NCBI RefSeq assembly: GCF_030538695.1
Contig: NZ_JAUNTN010000020.1
Coordinates: forward strand, 1 to 64,000
Length of the DNA stretch: 64,000 nt
From: Paracoccus sp. (in: a-proteobacteria)
GTDB taxonomy: Bacteria; Pseudomonadota; Alphaproteobacteria; Rhodobacterales; Rhodobacteraceae
Reading direction: 5' to 3'
A program made the translations under genes and the position numbers. The notes beneath the pieces are model-generated. The model did not search any database, was not told the origin of the DNA, and saw only the letters and a program-made list of their open reading frames with translations. The first letter of the stretch is position 1. Each line of letters opens with the position of its first letter. Shown here piece by piece: positions 19,608 to 28,923 of the stretch.

Positions 19608-19913
19608 TCAGCCACAATCCAGCCGCATATCCGCCACGCCCGTATCCCCCGGAATACGGGTCGAGAAACTATAGGGAACCACGCCGCAGCCTGTCGCCCT
19701 TTCTGCGGCCTGCACCATCAGCGTAGGCACCTTTCGTCGTTCTGCCGGGGGCAACCAGCCGTGCCGGATAACTTGCGCCCGGTTGCCCTTTTGAAAGACA
19801 GAAAAGCGGATGCCGCCTTCCGTCACAGAGCGATCCCCCGCCCCCATCAGATCGGGTGAGGGCGAGGCGCAGGCTGCGAGGGCCAAAAGGAGGAGAGTCA
19901 GAATCACTTTCAT
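19608..19913 (-). CDS. Small lipoprotein
   Basis: A 101-residue exported protein with a lipoprotein signal (VILTLLLLALAAC; lipobox LAAC, Cys at about residue 17). The mature part contains two Cys (TGCGVVPY and the final LDCG) that could form a disulfide. The function is unknown. The frame extends upstream into the neighbouring DksA-like gene, but the signal peptide fixes the start at 19913; the ribosome-binding site is poorly spaced. Confidence 0.72.
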   Translation of the reverse strand: MKVILTLLLLALAACASPSPDLMGAGDRSVTEGGIRFSVFQKGNRAQVIRHGWLPPAERRKVPTLMVQAAERATGCGVVPYSFSTRIPGDTGVADMRLDCG

Positions 19914-19947
19914 GCCCTTGGCATAGCAGCCAAAGGTTAAGAAAAGA

Positions 19948-20262
19948 TTAGCGGGCGCAATTCGCGCAGAAGGGCGTGTCGGGCAGCAATTCGAGCCGCT
20001 CAGCGGCCACCTCGGCCCCGCATTGCACACAGAACCCGTATTCACCCTCATCAATACGGTTCAGAGCGGCGTCGATACGGCGAATCTCGGTTTGATCGGC
20101 ATTGCCAAGAGCCGACAGAACCTCATCGTCCTGCCGCTCTTGCGCGGCATCTTCCCAGTCCTGCGGAACCGGATCATCCAGTTGATCCTCGATTTCCGCG
20201 ATCTGTGCGATAAGCTCTGCGCGACGCGCCGCCAGAATATCCTTGGCTTGTGCGGGGGTCAT
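19948..20262 (-). CDS. DksA/TraR-family zinc-finger protein
   Basis: A 104-residue protein. A coiled-coil N-terminal half (LAARRAELIAQIAEIEDQL) is followed by a C-terminal CxxC-x17-CxxC zinc finger (FCVQCGAEV ... PFCANCAR). Family members bind the secondary channel of RNA polymerase or are DksA-like stress regulators. This short form, with DDPVPQDWEDAAQERQ in the middle, may not act as a true DksA. AGGAGGACAAC precedes the ATG. It is downstream of lepA in the same direction, with 71 bases between. Confidence 0.88.
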   Translation of the reverse strand: MTPAQAKDILAARRAELIAQIAEIEDQLDDPVPQDWEDAAQERQDDEVLSALGNADQTEIRRIDAALNRIDEGEYGFCVQCGAEVAAERLELLPDTPFCANCAR

Positions 20263-20333
20263 GTTGTCCTCCTGATTCAGACGTTCAGACTGATCGTAAA
20301 TTGCACGAAGCGCAAGGGCATCCGAGCGGCCCG

Positions 20334-22133
20334 TCAGCTATCCATCTTCAAAGCCGAAATAAACGCGCTTTGCGGAATCTCGACCTTGCCGAATTGGCGC
20401 ATCTTTTTCTTACCGGCCTTTTGTTTTTCCAGCAGCTTCTTTTTGCGTGTCGCATCGCCGCCATAACATTTGGCCGTCACATCCTTGCGCAAAGCTGCCA
20501 AGGTTTCACGCGCAATCACCCGCCCGCCAATTGCGGCCTGAATCGGGATTTTGAACATATGTCGCGGGATCAGCTCTTTCAGTTTTTCGACCATAACCCG
20601 ACCGCGCGCCTCGGCACGGTCACGGTGAACCATGATCGACAGCGCGTCCACAGGTTCATCATTCACCAGAATCGACATTTTCACCAGATTATCTTCACGA
20701 TATTCGCTGATCTGATAATCAAAGCTGGCATAGCCTTTGGTCACGGATTTCAGCCGGTCGTAGAAATCGAAAACCACTTCGGCCAGCGGCAAGTCATAAA
20801 CCACCATTGCCCGCGTCCCGGCATAGGTCAGATCAAGCTGAATCCCGCGCCGGTCCTGACAAAGTTTAAGAACATCACCCAAATATTCGTCCGGCACCAT
20901 GATCGTCGCCTTGATGCGCGGCTCCTCGATATGATCGACATGGGTCAGGTCGGGCATATCGGCGGGGTTATGCAATTCCCGCACTTCACCATCGCGCATA
21001 TACAGCTTGAACACCACCGAAGGCGCGGTAGTAATCAAATCCAGATCATATTCGCGCTCCAGCCGGTCGCGGATCACTTCGAGGTGCAAAAGCCCAAGAA
21101 AACCGCAGCGGAATCCAAAGCCCAGCGCGGCCGAAGTTTCCATTTCATAGCTAAAGGACGCATCATTCAGCGCCAGTTTTTCAATCGCATCCCGCAACGC
21201 ATCAAAATCATTAGCATCCACCGGGAACAGTCCACAGAAAACCACCGGCTGCGCAGGCTTAAAGCCAGGCAGGGGTGTATCGGTGCCTTTTTTCTCATGC
21301 GTGATCGTATCCCCCACGCGGGTATCGCGCACTTGTTTGATCGAGGCGGTAAAAACGCCGATTTCACCCGGACCGAGTTCTGCAATATCGACCATTTGCG
21401 GCTTCAGCACGGCCAGCTTGTCGATCCCGTAAACGGCTCCGGTCTGCATCATCTTGATGCGGTCGCCTTTTTTAATAACGCCATCCATGACACGGATCAT
21501 AACCACAACGCCTAAATAGGCATCATACCAGCTATCAACCAGCATGGCTTTTAACGGCGCATTACGATCACCCGCCGGCGCGGGCAAACGGGTGACAATG
21601 GCTTCCAGCACATCAGGAATACCAAGCCCGGTTTTTGCGGAAATCGGAACCGCATCGGATGCATCAATGCCGATCACGTCCTCGATCTGCTCCTTTACCC
21701 GGTCAGGTTCCGCGGCGGGCAGGTCGATCTTATTCAGAACCGGAACGATCTCGTGACCCGCATCAATCGCCTGATAAACATTGGCCAGAGTCTGTGCCTC
21801 GACCCCTTGGGTGGCATCGACGACCAGCAAAGAACCCTCGACCGCGCGCATCGAACGGCTGACTTCATAAGCAAAGTCAACATGGCCCGGCGTGTCGATC
21901 AGGTTCAGAATATAGGTCTGGCCATCCTTGGCCGGATATTCAATCCGCACGGTATTGGCCTTGATAGTAATGCCCCGCTCGCGTTCAATATCCATAGCAT
22001 CGAGCAGTTGCGATTTCATATCGCGCTCGGCCACGGTGCCGGTCATCTGGATGAGCCGGTCTGCGAGGGTGGATTTGCCGTGGTCGATATGGGCCACGAT
22101 CGAGAAATTGCGGATCAGGTCAAGCTGGGTCAT
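20334..22133 (-). CDS. lepA: Elongation factor 4 (LepA) GTPase
   Basis: A 599-residue ribosome-associated GTPase. G1 is AHIDHGKST at about residues 14-22, G3 is DTPGHVDF, G4 is NKID; the domain V/CTD with the basic C-terminal tail ([25 protein letters not shown]) is diagnostic of LepA rather than EF-G. It promotes back-translocation or ribosome assembly under stress. ATG 22133 gives the standard [20 protein letters not shown] start; the frame continues upstream without homology. Confidence 0.97.
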   Translation of the reverse strand: MTQLDLIRNFSIVAHIDHGKSTLADRLIQMTGTVAERDMKSQLLDAMDIERERGITIKANTVRIEYPAKDGQTYILNLIDTPGHVDFAYEVSRSMRAVEGSLLVVDATQGVEAQTLANVYQAIDAGHEIVPVLNKIDLPAAEPDRVKEQIEDVIGIDASDAVPISAKTGLGIPDVLEAIVTRLPAPAGDRNAPLKAMLVDSWYDAYLGVVVMIRVMDGVIKKGDRIKMMQTGAVYGIDKLAVLKPQMVDIAELGPGEIGVFTASIKQVRDTRVGDTITHEKKGTDTPLPGFKPAQPVVFCGLFPVDANDFDALRDAIEKLALNDASFSYEMETSAALGFGFRCGFLGLLHLEVIRDRLEREYDLDLITTAPSVVFKLYMRDGEVRELHNPADMPDLTHVDHIEEPRIKATIMVPDEYLGDVLKLCQDRRGIQLDLTYAGTRAMVVYDLPLAEVVFDFYDRLKSVTKGYASFDYQISEYREDNLVKMSILVNDEPVDALSIMVHRDRAEARGRVMVEKLKELIPRHMFKIPIQAAIGGRVIARETLAALRKDVTAKCYGGDATRKKKLLEKQKAGKKKMRQFGKVEIPQSAFISALKMDS

Positions 22134-22174
22134 AGGCTGGCTATACAGGTGCTTTGCGCACCGGAAAAGGGGGA

Positions 22175-23053
22175 TTACGCGCGACTTGCCCTGCGGCGCA
22201 GCCGGGCCTCGCGCCACATCGAGAAACCACCGGCCCCGGCAATGATCGCCGCCCCCAAGAGGGTCAGCGCATCGGGCCGCTCGGCAAAGACCACCACACC
22301 AATCAGCATCGCAAAGACCAGCCGCGAATAGCGAAACGGCGCAATCACCGAGGCATCGCCTTCACGCGTGGCCGTGACCAGCATCGTATAGGCGACGACG
22401 CCAAACAGGATCGCGGCCAGAAAAAGCCCCATTTCGGCCAGATCCGGCAGCACCGGCACACTGTTGAACAGCACATCCAGCAGCAGCCCGGCCGGAATCA
22501 GCGTCAGCCAGGCCAGCGAAGAAAGCTGATCCGACGGGATATGCCGCGGCACCCGCCGCGTCGCCAGATCGCGGGTGCCAAGCCCGATCACCCCCAACAC
22601 CGCCCAAAGCGAATTGGCGTCAAAGCCCGACAGGCCCGGTTTGACCACAAACAGCACCCCGACAAACCCTGCCCCGATCGCCAGCCAGCGCCGCCAGCCC
22701 ACGCTTTCGCCAAGGAAAATCGCCGCGCCCAGCGTGATCGCCAGCGGCAACGCCTGCAGGATCGCCGAAGCCGAGGAAATCTCGGTCAGTGCCAGTGCCG
22801 TGACAAAGCCCATGGTGCCGATCAACTCGCCAAAGCTGCGGATAATGACGTGCTTTTGCAGCAGATCGCGGGTCAGCAACCGTCCCCCCTGCATCCGCAG
22901 CCGGGTCCAGAAAATCGCAAACCCCATCACCCCGACGGTCAGCAGCACCTGCCCCACCGGCAATCCCTGAGACAGCAGCTTGATGCACATATCCTCAAGC
23001 GCGAACAGCAGCATCGCGGCAACCATCAAACCCGAGGCACGAAGATTATCCAA
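22175..23053 (-). CDS. DMT/EamA-family transporter
   Basis: A 292-residue inner-membrane protein with about ten hydrophobic helices in two EamA repeats ([15 protein letters not shown] start; second repeat from [16 protein letters not shown]). The drug/metabolite transporter superfamily exports amino acids, metabolites or drugs; the substrate is unknown. The start is a TTG at 23053 with GAGGG seven bases upstream; an ATG at 23026 is the alternative. It ends 41 bases before lepA begins, in the same direction. Confidence 0.85.
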   Translation of the reverse strand: MDNLRASGLMVAAMLLFALEDMCIKLLSQGLPVGQVLLTVGVMGFAIFWTRLRMQGGRLLTRDLLQKHVIIRSFGELIGTMGFVTALALTEISSASAILQALPLAITLGAAIFLGESVGWRRWLAIGAGFVGVLFVVKPGLSGFDANSLWAVLGVIGLGTRDLATRRVPRHIPSDQLSSLAWLTLIPAGLLLDVLFNSVPVLPDLAEMGLFLAAILFGVVAYTMLVTATREGDASVIAPFRYSRLVFAMLIGVVVFAERPDALTLLGAAIIAGAGGFSMWREARLRRRASRA

Positions 23054-23076
23054 TTTTCGCCCTCTGCTTGAACCCG

Positions 23077-23108
23077 GCTTCTGCTGACCTCAAATCTAGT
23101 GCAGAAGC
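23077..23108. promoter_or_regulatory. Inverted repeat upstream of the heavy-metal-binding protein
   Basis: GCTTCTGC at 23077-23084 and GCAGAAGC at 23101-23108 are perfect inverted 8-mers 16 bases apart, in the divergent spacer between the DMT transporter and the copper-chaperone-like gene. It could be an operator or mRNA hairpin. No clear MerR-type promoter with a 19-base spacer was found. Confidence 0.35.
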
Positions 23109-23139
23109 GCCCGCATGGCGTCAAGCGAAAGGACAAGAC

Positions 23140-23331
23140 ATGCGCTTTACTGTTGAGGATATGACCTGCGGCCATTGCACCGCGGCGATCGAAAAGGCCA
23201 TCGCAGTCGCGGGGGGCGAGGCCCGCGCCGATCTGGCCAGCCATCAGGTCGAGGTCACGGGCCTTTCGCCCGAGCAAGCCGCAGAGGTGATTCGCGCCGA
23301 AGGTTACACCCCGGTGCCGCTGGCCGATTGA
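23140..23331 (+). CDS. Heavy-metal-associated (CopZ-like) protein
   Basis: A 63-residue HMA-domain protein with the metal-binding motif DMTCGHCTAAIEKAI (Met-x-Cys-x2-Cys) and a ferredoxin-like fold length typical of copper chaperones. It probably buffers or delivers Cu(I) in the cytoplasm; no P-type ATPase gene is next to it. ATG 23140 has AAAGGAC six bases upstream; an upstream in-frame ATG at 23068 lies across the promoter region and is unlikely. Confidence 0.88.
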   Translation: MRFTVEDMTCGHCTAAIEKAIAVAGGEARADLASHQVEVTGLSPEQAAEVIRAEGYTPVPLAD

Positions 23332-23495
23332 CGGCGGCACAAGATCAGGCGGTCGGCGCCCTGCCGCCGCCCATAAGTTGCGGCCCCTCAGTTGATTGAG
23401 TGCGGTTAACGATTCTGATACGTTTTTGCGGTAATCAGGCGGAACAAGACGGGTGAACCCGCCCCCGCCGGGCAGAGAACCGAGGAGACAGCAAG

Positions 23496-23801
23496 ATGAT
23501 GAACCGTGCCATGATCGCGGTCGCCGCACTTGTGCTGACAACGCCTTTTGCCGTTGCTGGCCCGATTGACAGCGCCTGCGTGCGTTCAGAACGCGGTGCG
23601 CGCAACGTCCAGCTTTGCGGCTGCGTGCAGCAGGTAGCGAACATGACGCTTTCCCGCACCGACCAGCGCCGTGCTGCCGGATTCTTCCGCGACGCCGACG
23701 CCGCGCAGCAGGTGCGCATGTCGAAAAGCGATTCTGACAACGCTTTTTGGGCGCGTTACAAGAACTTCACCTCTACGGCCGAAGCCTATTGCAGCCGCTG
23801 A
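23496..23801 (+). CDS. Small secreted Cys-containing protein
   Basis: A 101-residue protein with a signal peptide (MIAVAALVLTTPFAVAGP, cleavage near residue 21). The mature part has four Cys, including SACVRSERGARNVQLCGCVQQ and the C-terminal AYCSR, likely forming disulfides in the periplasm. No function is recognised. GAGGAG eight bases upstream fixes the start. A strong bidirectional terminator follows. Confidence 0.78.
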   Translation: MMNRAMIAVAALVLTTPFAVAGPIDSACVRSERGARNVQLCGCVQQVANMTLSRTDQRRAAGFFRDADAAQQVRMSKSDSDNAFWARYKNFTSTAEAYCSR

Positions 23802-23810
23802 CGGTGACAT

Positions 23811-23839
23811 GAAAAAGCCCGGCCGGACCGGGCTTTTTC
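23811..23839. terminator. Bidirectional rho-independent terminator
   Basis: A perfect 12-base stem, GAAAAAGCCCGG / CCGGGCTTTTTC, with a five-base loop, flanked by A and T runs. It lies between convergent genes ending at 23801 and 23861 and can act on both strands. Confidence 0.9.
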
Positions 23840-23860
23840 ATATCTTGATTTTCGCGCCTC

Positions 23861-24913
23861 TCAATCCGCGTGATGGCCATGCAACCGCCGCCAGCGGATC
23901 GAGGAAAACAGCGAAAACCCGATCACACAGGCCCCGATCAGCCCGGTGACGACCTCGGGGATGGTCCACATGGTTTGGGCAAACATCACCAAAGACAGAA
24001 TCAGGATCGACCAGAACGCGCCATGTTCCAGAAAACGGAACTCGGCCAGCGTGCCTTTCTCGACCAGCATCACGGTCATGGAGCGCACATACATCGCCCC
24101 GATGCCAAGACCAATGGCAATCAGAAACAGGTTCTGCGTCAGTGCAAAGGCCCCGATCACCCCATCGAAACTAAAAGACGCATCCAGCACTTCAAGATAC
24201 AGGAACCCGCCAAGTCCGGCCTTGGCCGCGCTATGGCTGGCTTCGCCGCCGCCCCAGCGATCCAGAACCGCACCCAGCCCATCCACCGCCAGAAAGGTCA
24301 CGATGCCCCACATCGCGGCGAACATGAAGGTCGCCTCGTCCCGCACCGGCAACAACCAGACAAAGATCAGCACGCAGATCAGCACGAAACCGACCTCGGC
24401 CCCGCGCACCGAGCCGGCGCTGCGCAGGTAGCGCTCAAGTGCGCCGATCCAGTCCACATCCTTGGACTGATCGAAGAAAAAGCTCAGCGCCACCAACATC
24501 AGGAACGACCCGCCAAAGGCCGCGATCGACAGATGCGCCGATTCGACCAGATGCGCATATTCGGCGGGTTGCGTCGCCGCCAGAATGACTGCCTCGATGG
24601 GGCCGATCTGCGCCGCAATCACCACGATCAGCAGCGGAAACAGAATCCGCATCCCGAATACGGCAATCAGAATACCCCAAGTCAGGAACCTCTGCTGCCA
24701 GACCGGCGACATGGTTTTCAGCTTGTTGGCATTGACGATGGCATTATCGAACGACAGCGAGATTTCCAGCACCGCCAGCACCGCGGCGATCATCAGGAAA
24801 GACAGCATCCCGCCAAGGCTGCGCGAATATTCCCAGCCGATAAAGGCCGACAGCACCAGCCCGGCAATCGTGACAATAAAGGGCCATTTCATATAGTGCA
24901 GGATACCGGGCAT
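23861..24913 (-). CDS. DUF475 / TerC-like integral membrane protein
   Basis: A 350-residue polytopic membrane protein with around nine helices. It carries the two internal TerC-type acidic motifs, EISLSFDNAIVNANKL (about residue 50) and EVLDASFSFDGVIGAFALT (about 235), characteristic of DUF475/TerC proteins linked to metal ion homeostasis, including manganese efflux in some members. The substrate here is unproven. ATG 24913 with AAAGGA upstream gives the conserved MPGILHYMKWPF start. Confidence 0.85.
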   Translation of the reverse strand: MPGILHYMKWPFIVTIAGLVLSAFIGWEYSRSLGGMLSFLMIAAVLAVLEISLSFDNAIVNANKLKTMSPVWQQRFLTWGILIAVFGMRILFPLLIVVIAAQIGPIEAVILAATQPAEYAHLVESAHLSIAAFGGSFLMLVALSFFFDQSKDVDWIGALERYLRSAGSVRGAEVGFVLICVLIFVWLLPVRDEATFMFAAMWGIVTFLAVDGLGAVLDRWGGGEASHSAAKAGLGGFLYLEVLDASFSFDGVIGAFALTQNLFLIAIGLGIGAMYVRSMTVMLVEKGTLAEFRFLEHGAFWSILILSLVMFAQTMWTIPEVVTGLIGACVIGFSLFSSIRWRRLHGHHAD

Positions 24914-25017
24914 GATCGCTTTCCTTTGCGCTTCCCGCCCCAGATAATCCGGCAGACGGGCCTTCACAAGCCACGGCACGGCTGGCAGATTGCGCAAGCC
25001 CTTTCAGGATAATGCCC

Positions 25018-25704
25018 ATGCAGATCACCCGCTATGCGATTTACTGGCTGCCACCGCAGGACAGCCCTCTGGCCCGGTTCGGGGCACAATGGCTGGGCTG
25101 GGATCTGAACAATGGCCGCCCGCAGCCCGCCCCGGCCCTGCCGCTGCCCGCACACGACCTATCCGCCAGCGCCCGCAAATACGGCTTTCACGCAACACTG
25201 AAAGCGCCGTTTCGGCTGGCCCCGAACACCACGGCTGAGGCTCTGACCGAGCGCCTGCGGGAAATCTGCGCCGGCATCGCCCGGTTTGACCTGCCCGGCG
25301 GGTTACGGCTGACGGATCTGGCCGGGTTTCTGGCTCTGACCCCGCAACAGGACAGCATCGCGCTGAACATGCTGCAACAACGGCTGGCCGAAGACCTTGA
25401 TCCGTTCTGCGCTCCGCTGACGGAGGCCGACCTTGCCCGCCGCACCCCGGATCGCCTGCCCCCCCGTCAGCGCGAATTGCTGATGCAATGGGGCTACCCT
25501 TTCACCCATGACCAGTTCCGCTTTCACCTGACGCTGACCGGCCCGGTCCCGCAGCCACAACGCGACCATACCCGCGCTATTCTGGTGCAGCATCTGGCCC
25601 CCCTTTTGCCCGACCTGCAGCCGATCACCGAGATCGCGCTGGTCGCTGAAGGCAGCGATGGGCTGTTCCGGCACCTGCTGCGTGTCCCGCTGGGCGCGGG
25701 CTGA
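25018..25704 (+). CDS. DUF1045 protein, 2H phosphoesterase-like
   Basis: A 228-residue cytoplasmic protein with two HxT motifs, YGFHATLKAPF (about residue 58) and FRFHLTLTGPV (about 168), as in 2H phosphoesterases. DUF1045 proteins are usually encoded in phn (phosphonate) operons next to phnN and are thought to act on cyclic phosphate intermediates. No phn gene occurs anywhere in this window, so this is an orphan copy and its substrate is uncertain. ATG 25018 was preferred to 25012 because AGGA lies eight bases before it. Confidence 0.85.
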   Translation: MQITRYAIYWLPPQDSPLARFGAQWLGWDLNNGRPQPAPALPLPAHDLSASARKYGFHATLKAPFRLAPNTTAEALTERLREICAGIARFDLPGGLRLTDLAGFLALTPQQDSIALNMLQQRLAEDLDPFCAPLTEADLARRTPDRLPPRQRELLMQWGYPFTHDQFRFHLTLTGPVPQPQRDHTRAILVQHLAPLLPDLQPITEIALVAEGSDGLFRHLLRVPLGAG

Positions 25705-25708
25705 CCAC

Positions 25709-25740
25709 ATCTTTTGTCCCTAAATATCCCCGCCGGAGGC
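25709..25740. repeat. Intergenic repeat, copy 1 (32 bases)
   Basis: The 32-base unit runs from ATCTTTTGTCCC through TAAATATCCCCGCCGGAGGC. Its exact reverse complement recurs at 51520-51551. It lies between convergent genes (DUF1045 and corA), next to a short hairpin at 25742-25758 (AGGCTGC-GCA-GCAGCCT). Confidence 0.85.
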
Positions 25741-25741
25741 C

Positions 25742-25758
25742 AGGCTGCGCAGCAGCCT
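25742..25758. terminator. Hairpin downstream of corA
   Basis: AGGCTGC (25742-25748) pairs with GCAGCCT (25752-25758) around GCA, immediately after the corA stop on the minus strand. Possible terminator or 3'-end stabiliser; no clean T run. Confidence 0.45.
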
Positions 25759-26715
25759 TCACATCCATTTCTTCCATTTCAGCACCAGCCAGGTGCCGAC
25801 GGCGCTGGCCAGCATCAGCCCAAGCGCATAGGGATAACCCCATTCCCAGTGCAATTCCGGCATCTTGTCAAAGTTCATGCCATAGGTCGAGGCAATCAGC
25901 GTCGGCGGCAGGAACAGCGCCGTCACCACCGACAGAATCCGCACCGTATCGTTCTGCCGCAGACTGATAAGACCCAGCGTCGCATCAACCGCCAGCGTCA
26001 CCCGTCCAGCCAGAAAATCGGCATGAACCTCCAGCGCCTGAATATCCCGCAGATGCGCCTTGATGATGGGTTTCAGCCGCGCTGCCTCAGTTCCGGTTTC
26101 CGCGGTGTTGTAAAACGACAAAAGCCGTTCCACCGATAAAAGTCCCAGGCGGATACGGGCCAGAACATCCCCCTTCTGGCCCACATGCTCCAGCGTCTTT
26201 TGCAGCATCGCGCCACGGTCGTCCGTGCGGCCTTCGAACAGACGCTGGGTGATCTCATCCAGAACCCGGCCCACGGCTTCCAGAATATCGGCGAGGCGCG
26301 AGATGATTTCCTCGATCAGCGACAGAAACAGCCGGTTCACGGTGCCGCAACCTGCGGTGCCGCGATCGGCACGGGACGGAAAAGTGCTGAACGGGCGCGG
26401 TGCATGGTGGCGCACCGTCACCAGCCGATCCGGGGCCAGAATAAAGGTGACAGGCGCGGCAACGGTCTGCCCCTCGGGCGTCTCACCCGGCAGCACGATG
26501 GTCATGTAATAGACGCCGTTTTCTTGATAAAGCCGGTTGGAAATCTCGATTTCTTCCATATCTGCAAGAGTCGGGACCGCCAGCCCCAAAGCCTCGACCG
26601 CATCGGTCTGGCTGGACAGCGGGCGATAAAGGTCGATCCATTGCGCCTGCGCCAGATCCGCGCCAGTAGGCAAGGGCGTCACGCCGCTGGGCAAGGCGCG
26701 ATAGGCGTTCAGCAT
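25759..26715 (-). CDS. corA: CorA-family Mg2+/Co2+ (or Zn2+) transporter
   Basis: A 318-residue membrane protein. A large N-terminal cytoplasmic domain with long helices is followed by two C-terminal transmembrane helices; the pore signature YGMNFDKMPEL joins them, near residue 288. The family imports Mg2+ and Co2+, or exports Zn2+ in ZntB relatives; the GMN loop followed by P-E-L does not settle which. ATG 26715 has GGAG seven bases upstream; a TTG two codons earlier is also in frame. Confidence 0.92.
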   Translation of the reverse strand: MLNAYRALPSGVTPLPTGADLAQAQWIDLYRPLSSQTDAVEALGLAVPTLADMEEIEISNRLYQENGVYYMTIVLPGETPEGQTVAAPVTFILAPDRLVTVRHHAPRPFSTFPSRADRGTAGCGTVNRLFLSLIEEIISRLADILEAVGRVLDEITQRLFEGRTDDRGAMLQKTLEHVGQKGDVLARIRLGLLSVERLLSFYNTAETGTEAARLKPIIKAHLRDIQALEVHADFLAGRVTLAVDATLGLISLRQNDTVRILSVVTALFLPPTLIASTYGMNFDKMPELHWEWGYPYALGLMLASAVGTWLVLKWKKWM

Positions 26716-26780
26716 GGGCAAGCTCCGGCGTTTTGCCTGTGGTGGACTGCTGCAGTCAGGTCGTCAAGCCCACACAAAGC

Positions 26781-26806
26781 AAAGGGCGGCCCCAAGTGCC
26801 GCCCTT
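26781..26806 (-). terminator. Terminator of the CsbD-family gene
   Basis: AAGGGCGGC (26782-26790) pairs with GCCGCCCTT (26798-26806). It lies downstream of the CsbD-like gene and upstream of corA, reading on the minus strand toward TTGCTTTG. Confidence 0.7.
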
Positions 26807-26859
26807 CAGACTCGTTAACAAGTCACATGTTAAAGCCGATGTTGGTCAGACCACCGAAA

Positions 26860-27060
26860 TCAGCCGTTACGCTTGAAAAAGTCGTTCAGCTTTTCATCGA
26901 CTTCGGTCTTGGTCCAGCCGTATTTCTCTTGCAGCTTGCCTGCCAGCTTGTCCTTCTGGCCGTCGATCTGGTCGATTTCATCATCAGTCAGATCGCCCCA
27001 GGTCTCCTTGACCGAACCTTTAAGCTGCTTCCATTTACCCTGAATGATATCCCAGTTCAT
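26860..27060 (-). CDS. CsbD-family stress protein
   Basis: A 66-residue highly charged protein matching the CsbD family along its whole length (MNWDIIQGKWKQLKGSVKET, WGDLTDDEIDQIDGQKDKL). Family members are small, abundant, general-stress-induced proteins of unknown molecular role. Three ATG codons in a row precede the domain; 27060 has AAGGGG seven bases upstream and gives the standard MNWD start. Monocistronic, with its own terminator. Confidence 0.9.
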   Translation of the reverse strand: MNWDIIQGKWKQLKGSVKETWGDLTDDEIDQIDGQKDKLAGKLQEKYGWTKTEVDEKLNDFFKRNG

Positions 27061-27151
27061 CATCATACCCCTTAACTCTGCCAGCCACATTAGGCGCCGG
27101 CTTCGGGGACATAACGGGCGGGTGGACGTTGGGTTCCAAAATTAACCTTTA

Positions 27152-28099
27152 TCAGTTTACCAAATCTCTTGGGGATTGGCCCGCCGCCCAGTCATTCAGA
27201 TTCGCCAAAGCCCGCAACGCCATCGCCGTGCGGGTTTCCTCGGTCGCAGTGCCAAGATGCGGCAACAGGGTGACATTATCCATGCTGCGCAACGCCTCGG
27301 GGACATCGGGTTCGCGCTCATAGACATCCAGCCCGGCCCCGGCAATCCGGCCCGCCTGCAAGGCTGCAATCAGCGCAGCCTCATCAACCACATCGCCACG
27401 CGCAATATTAATCAGATGCGCCTGAGGCTGCATCTGCGCCAGTTCGTCCGCGCCGATCAGATGGCGCGTCCCTACCCCGCCGGGCACCGCCAGAACGACG
27501 AAATCCGCCTGCGCCAGAACTTCAGACAAGCCTAACTGCTGCGCCGGAAAATCCAACGCACGAGCCGAGCGGTTGTGAAAGACAATCCGCATCCGGAAAC
27601 CGTAATGCGCCCGCCGCGCGATGGCCTGACCGATCCGGCCCACACCGATCACGCCAAGGGTCTTGCCGCTGACATGCGTGCCAAGAAATTGCGTCGGTTG
27701 CCAGCCGTGCCAGTTTCCGGCACGCAGCAGCCGCTCGCCCTCGCTGGCACGGCGGGCGCTCATCAGCAGCAGAGTCATCGCCAGATCAGCGGTCGCATCT
27801 GTCACCGCATCGGGGGTATTCGTCACCGCGATGCCCGCCGCCCGCGCCGCCGCCACGTCGATATGGTTATACCCCGCGCCGAAATTGGCGATCAGCCGGG
27901 CGCGCGGCTGCCCCTCGAACGCTTCCGCCGTGAACGCATCACCAAGCGCCGGCATCACCGCATCATATTCCGCTAGGACCTGCACCGCCTGCACGGGTGT
28001 CAGCCCGCTGGCCTCATCCCGGAAGGTTGCATCGAAGGCCGCACGAATGGCAGTCTCGGCGGCGGCAGTCATGCGCCGCGTCACCAGCAGACGCTTCAT
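27152..28099 (-). CDS. D-2-hydroxyacid dehydrogenase (glyoxylate/hydroxypyruvate reductase-like)
   Basis: A 315-residue cytoplasmic oxidoreductase. NAD(P) fold GVIGVGRIGQAIARRA at about residues 147-162; catalytic Arg in NIARGDVVDE, Glu in DVYEREPDVP and His in LLPHLGTATEETR complete the family triad. It likely reduces glyoxylate or hydroxypyruvate (GhrB type); the exact substrate cannot be fixed from sequence. Its ATG overlaps the proC stop by four bases (ATGA), so it is translated with proC. Confidence 0.9.
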   Translation of the reverse strand: MKRLLVTRRMTAAAETAIRAAFDATFRDEASGLTPVQAVQVLAEYDAVMPALGDAFTAEAFEGQPRARLIANFGAGYNHIDVAAARAAGIAVTNTPDAVTDATADLAMTLLLMSARRASEGERLLRAGNWHGWQPTQFLGTHVSGKTLGVIGVGRIGQAIARRAHYGFRMRIVFHNRSARALDFPAQQLGLSEVLAQADFVVLAVPGGVGTRHLIGADELAQMQPQAHLINIARGDVVDEAALIAALQAGRIAGAGLDVYEREPDVPEALRSMDNVTLLPHLGTATEETRTAMALRALANLNDWAAGQSPRDLVN

Positions 28100-28902
28100 G
28101 CGCCAAGCTCGCGGCTGCGGTTGGCGGCGGCCTCGACCGTACGGGCGATCAACGGCGGCAAGCCCTGCGCAGGGTCCATCAGCACCGCCAGCCCTGCCGC
28201 CGTCGTCCCGCCGGGCGAAGTCACATTCTGCCGCAGCACCGCCGGGTCTTCGTCCCCTGCCACAGCCAGCGCCCCGGCCCCGGCCACGGTCGCCCGCGCC
28301 AGTTCCAGCGCCAGCGCAGGGGCAAGACCCTGCGCCTGCCCGGCCAGCGCCAGCGCTTCGATCAGATGGAAAACATAGGCCGGACCCGATCCCGACAGCG
28401 CGGTGACGGCATCCATCTGGCTTTCATCACCCAGCCGGACGACGCGGCCCACAGCGGCCAAAAGCGCCTGCGCCAGATCAAGGTTATCCTGCGTTGCCAA
28501 TGGGTTGCCGATCATCGCGGTAATCCCCTGCCCGATGGCCGCAGGCGTGTTCGGCATCGCCCGCACCACGGCACGCCCCGGAAAGGCAGCTTCATAGCGG
28601 GCCAGCGTCACCCCGGCAGCGATGGACAGGATCAGCGTTTCCGGCCCCGCCGCTGCCCGCAGCGCGGGCAGCACGTCGCCCATCATCTGCGGTTTGACCG
28701 CCAGCACCATCACGGCCGGATTATCCGGCAGCGCCGCGTTCAGATGCACACCAGCGAGTTTCGCGGGGTCCGCCGCAGGGTCTTGCACCCAAACCGAGGC
28801 CGGGTTCAGCCCTTGCGCCAGCCAGCCCTGCAACATTGCGCCGCCCATGCGACCGCAACCGACCAGCACCAACCCGCGCTGGTTCACCGCTTTCAGATCC
28901 AT
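28096..28902 (-). CDS. proC: Pyrroline-5-carboxylate reductase
   Basis: A 268-residue enzyme of proline synthesis, reducing 1-pyrroline-5-carboxylate with NAD(P)H. N-terminal fold LVLVGCGRMGGAMLQGWL, AVKPQMM, VRAMPNTPAAIGQG and the dimer/substrate motif TALSGSGPAYVFHLIEAL, then NVTSPGGTTAAGL near the end. ATG 28902 has AAGGG six bases upstream and was preferred to the GTG at 28920. It sits between the YbjN-like gene and a hydroxyacid dehydrogenase in one minus-strand operon. Confidence 0.96.
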   Translation of the reverse strand: MDLKAVNQRGLVLVGCGRMGGAMLQGWLAQGLNPASVWVQDPAADPAKLAGVHLNAALPDNPAVMVLAVKPQMMGDVLPALRAAAGPETLILSIAAGVTLARYEAAFPGRAVVRAMPNTPAAIGQGITAMIGNPLATQDNLDLAQALLAAVGRVVRLGDESQMDAVTALSGSGPAYVFHLIEALALAGQAQGLAPALALELARATVAGAGALAVAGDEDPAVLRQNVTSPGGTTAAGLAVLMDPAQGLPPLIARTVEAAANRSRELGA

Positions 28903-28923
28903 ACCAAGCCCTTTCGTCACACT

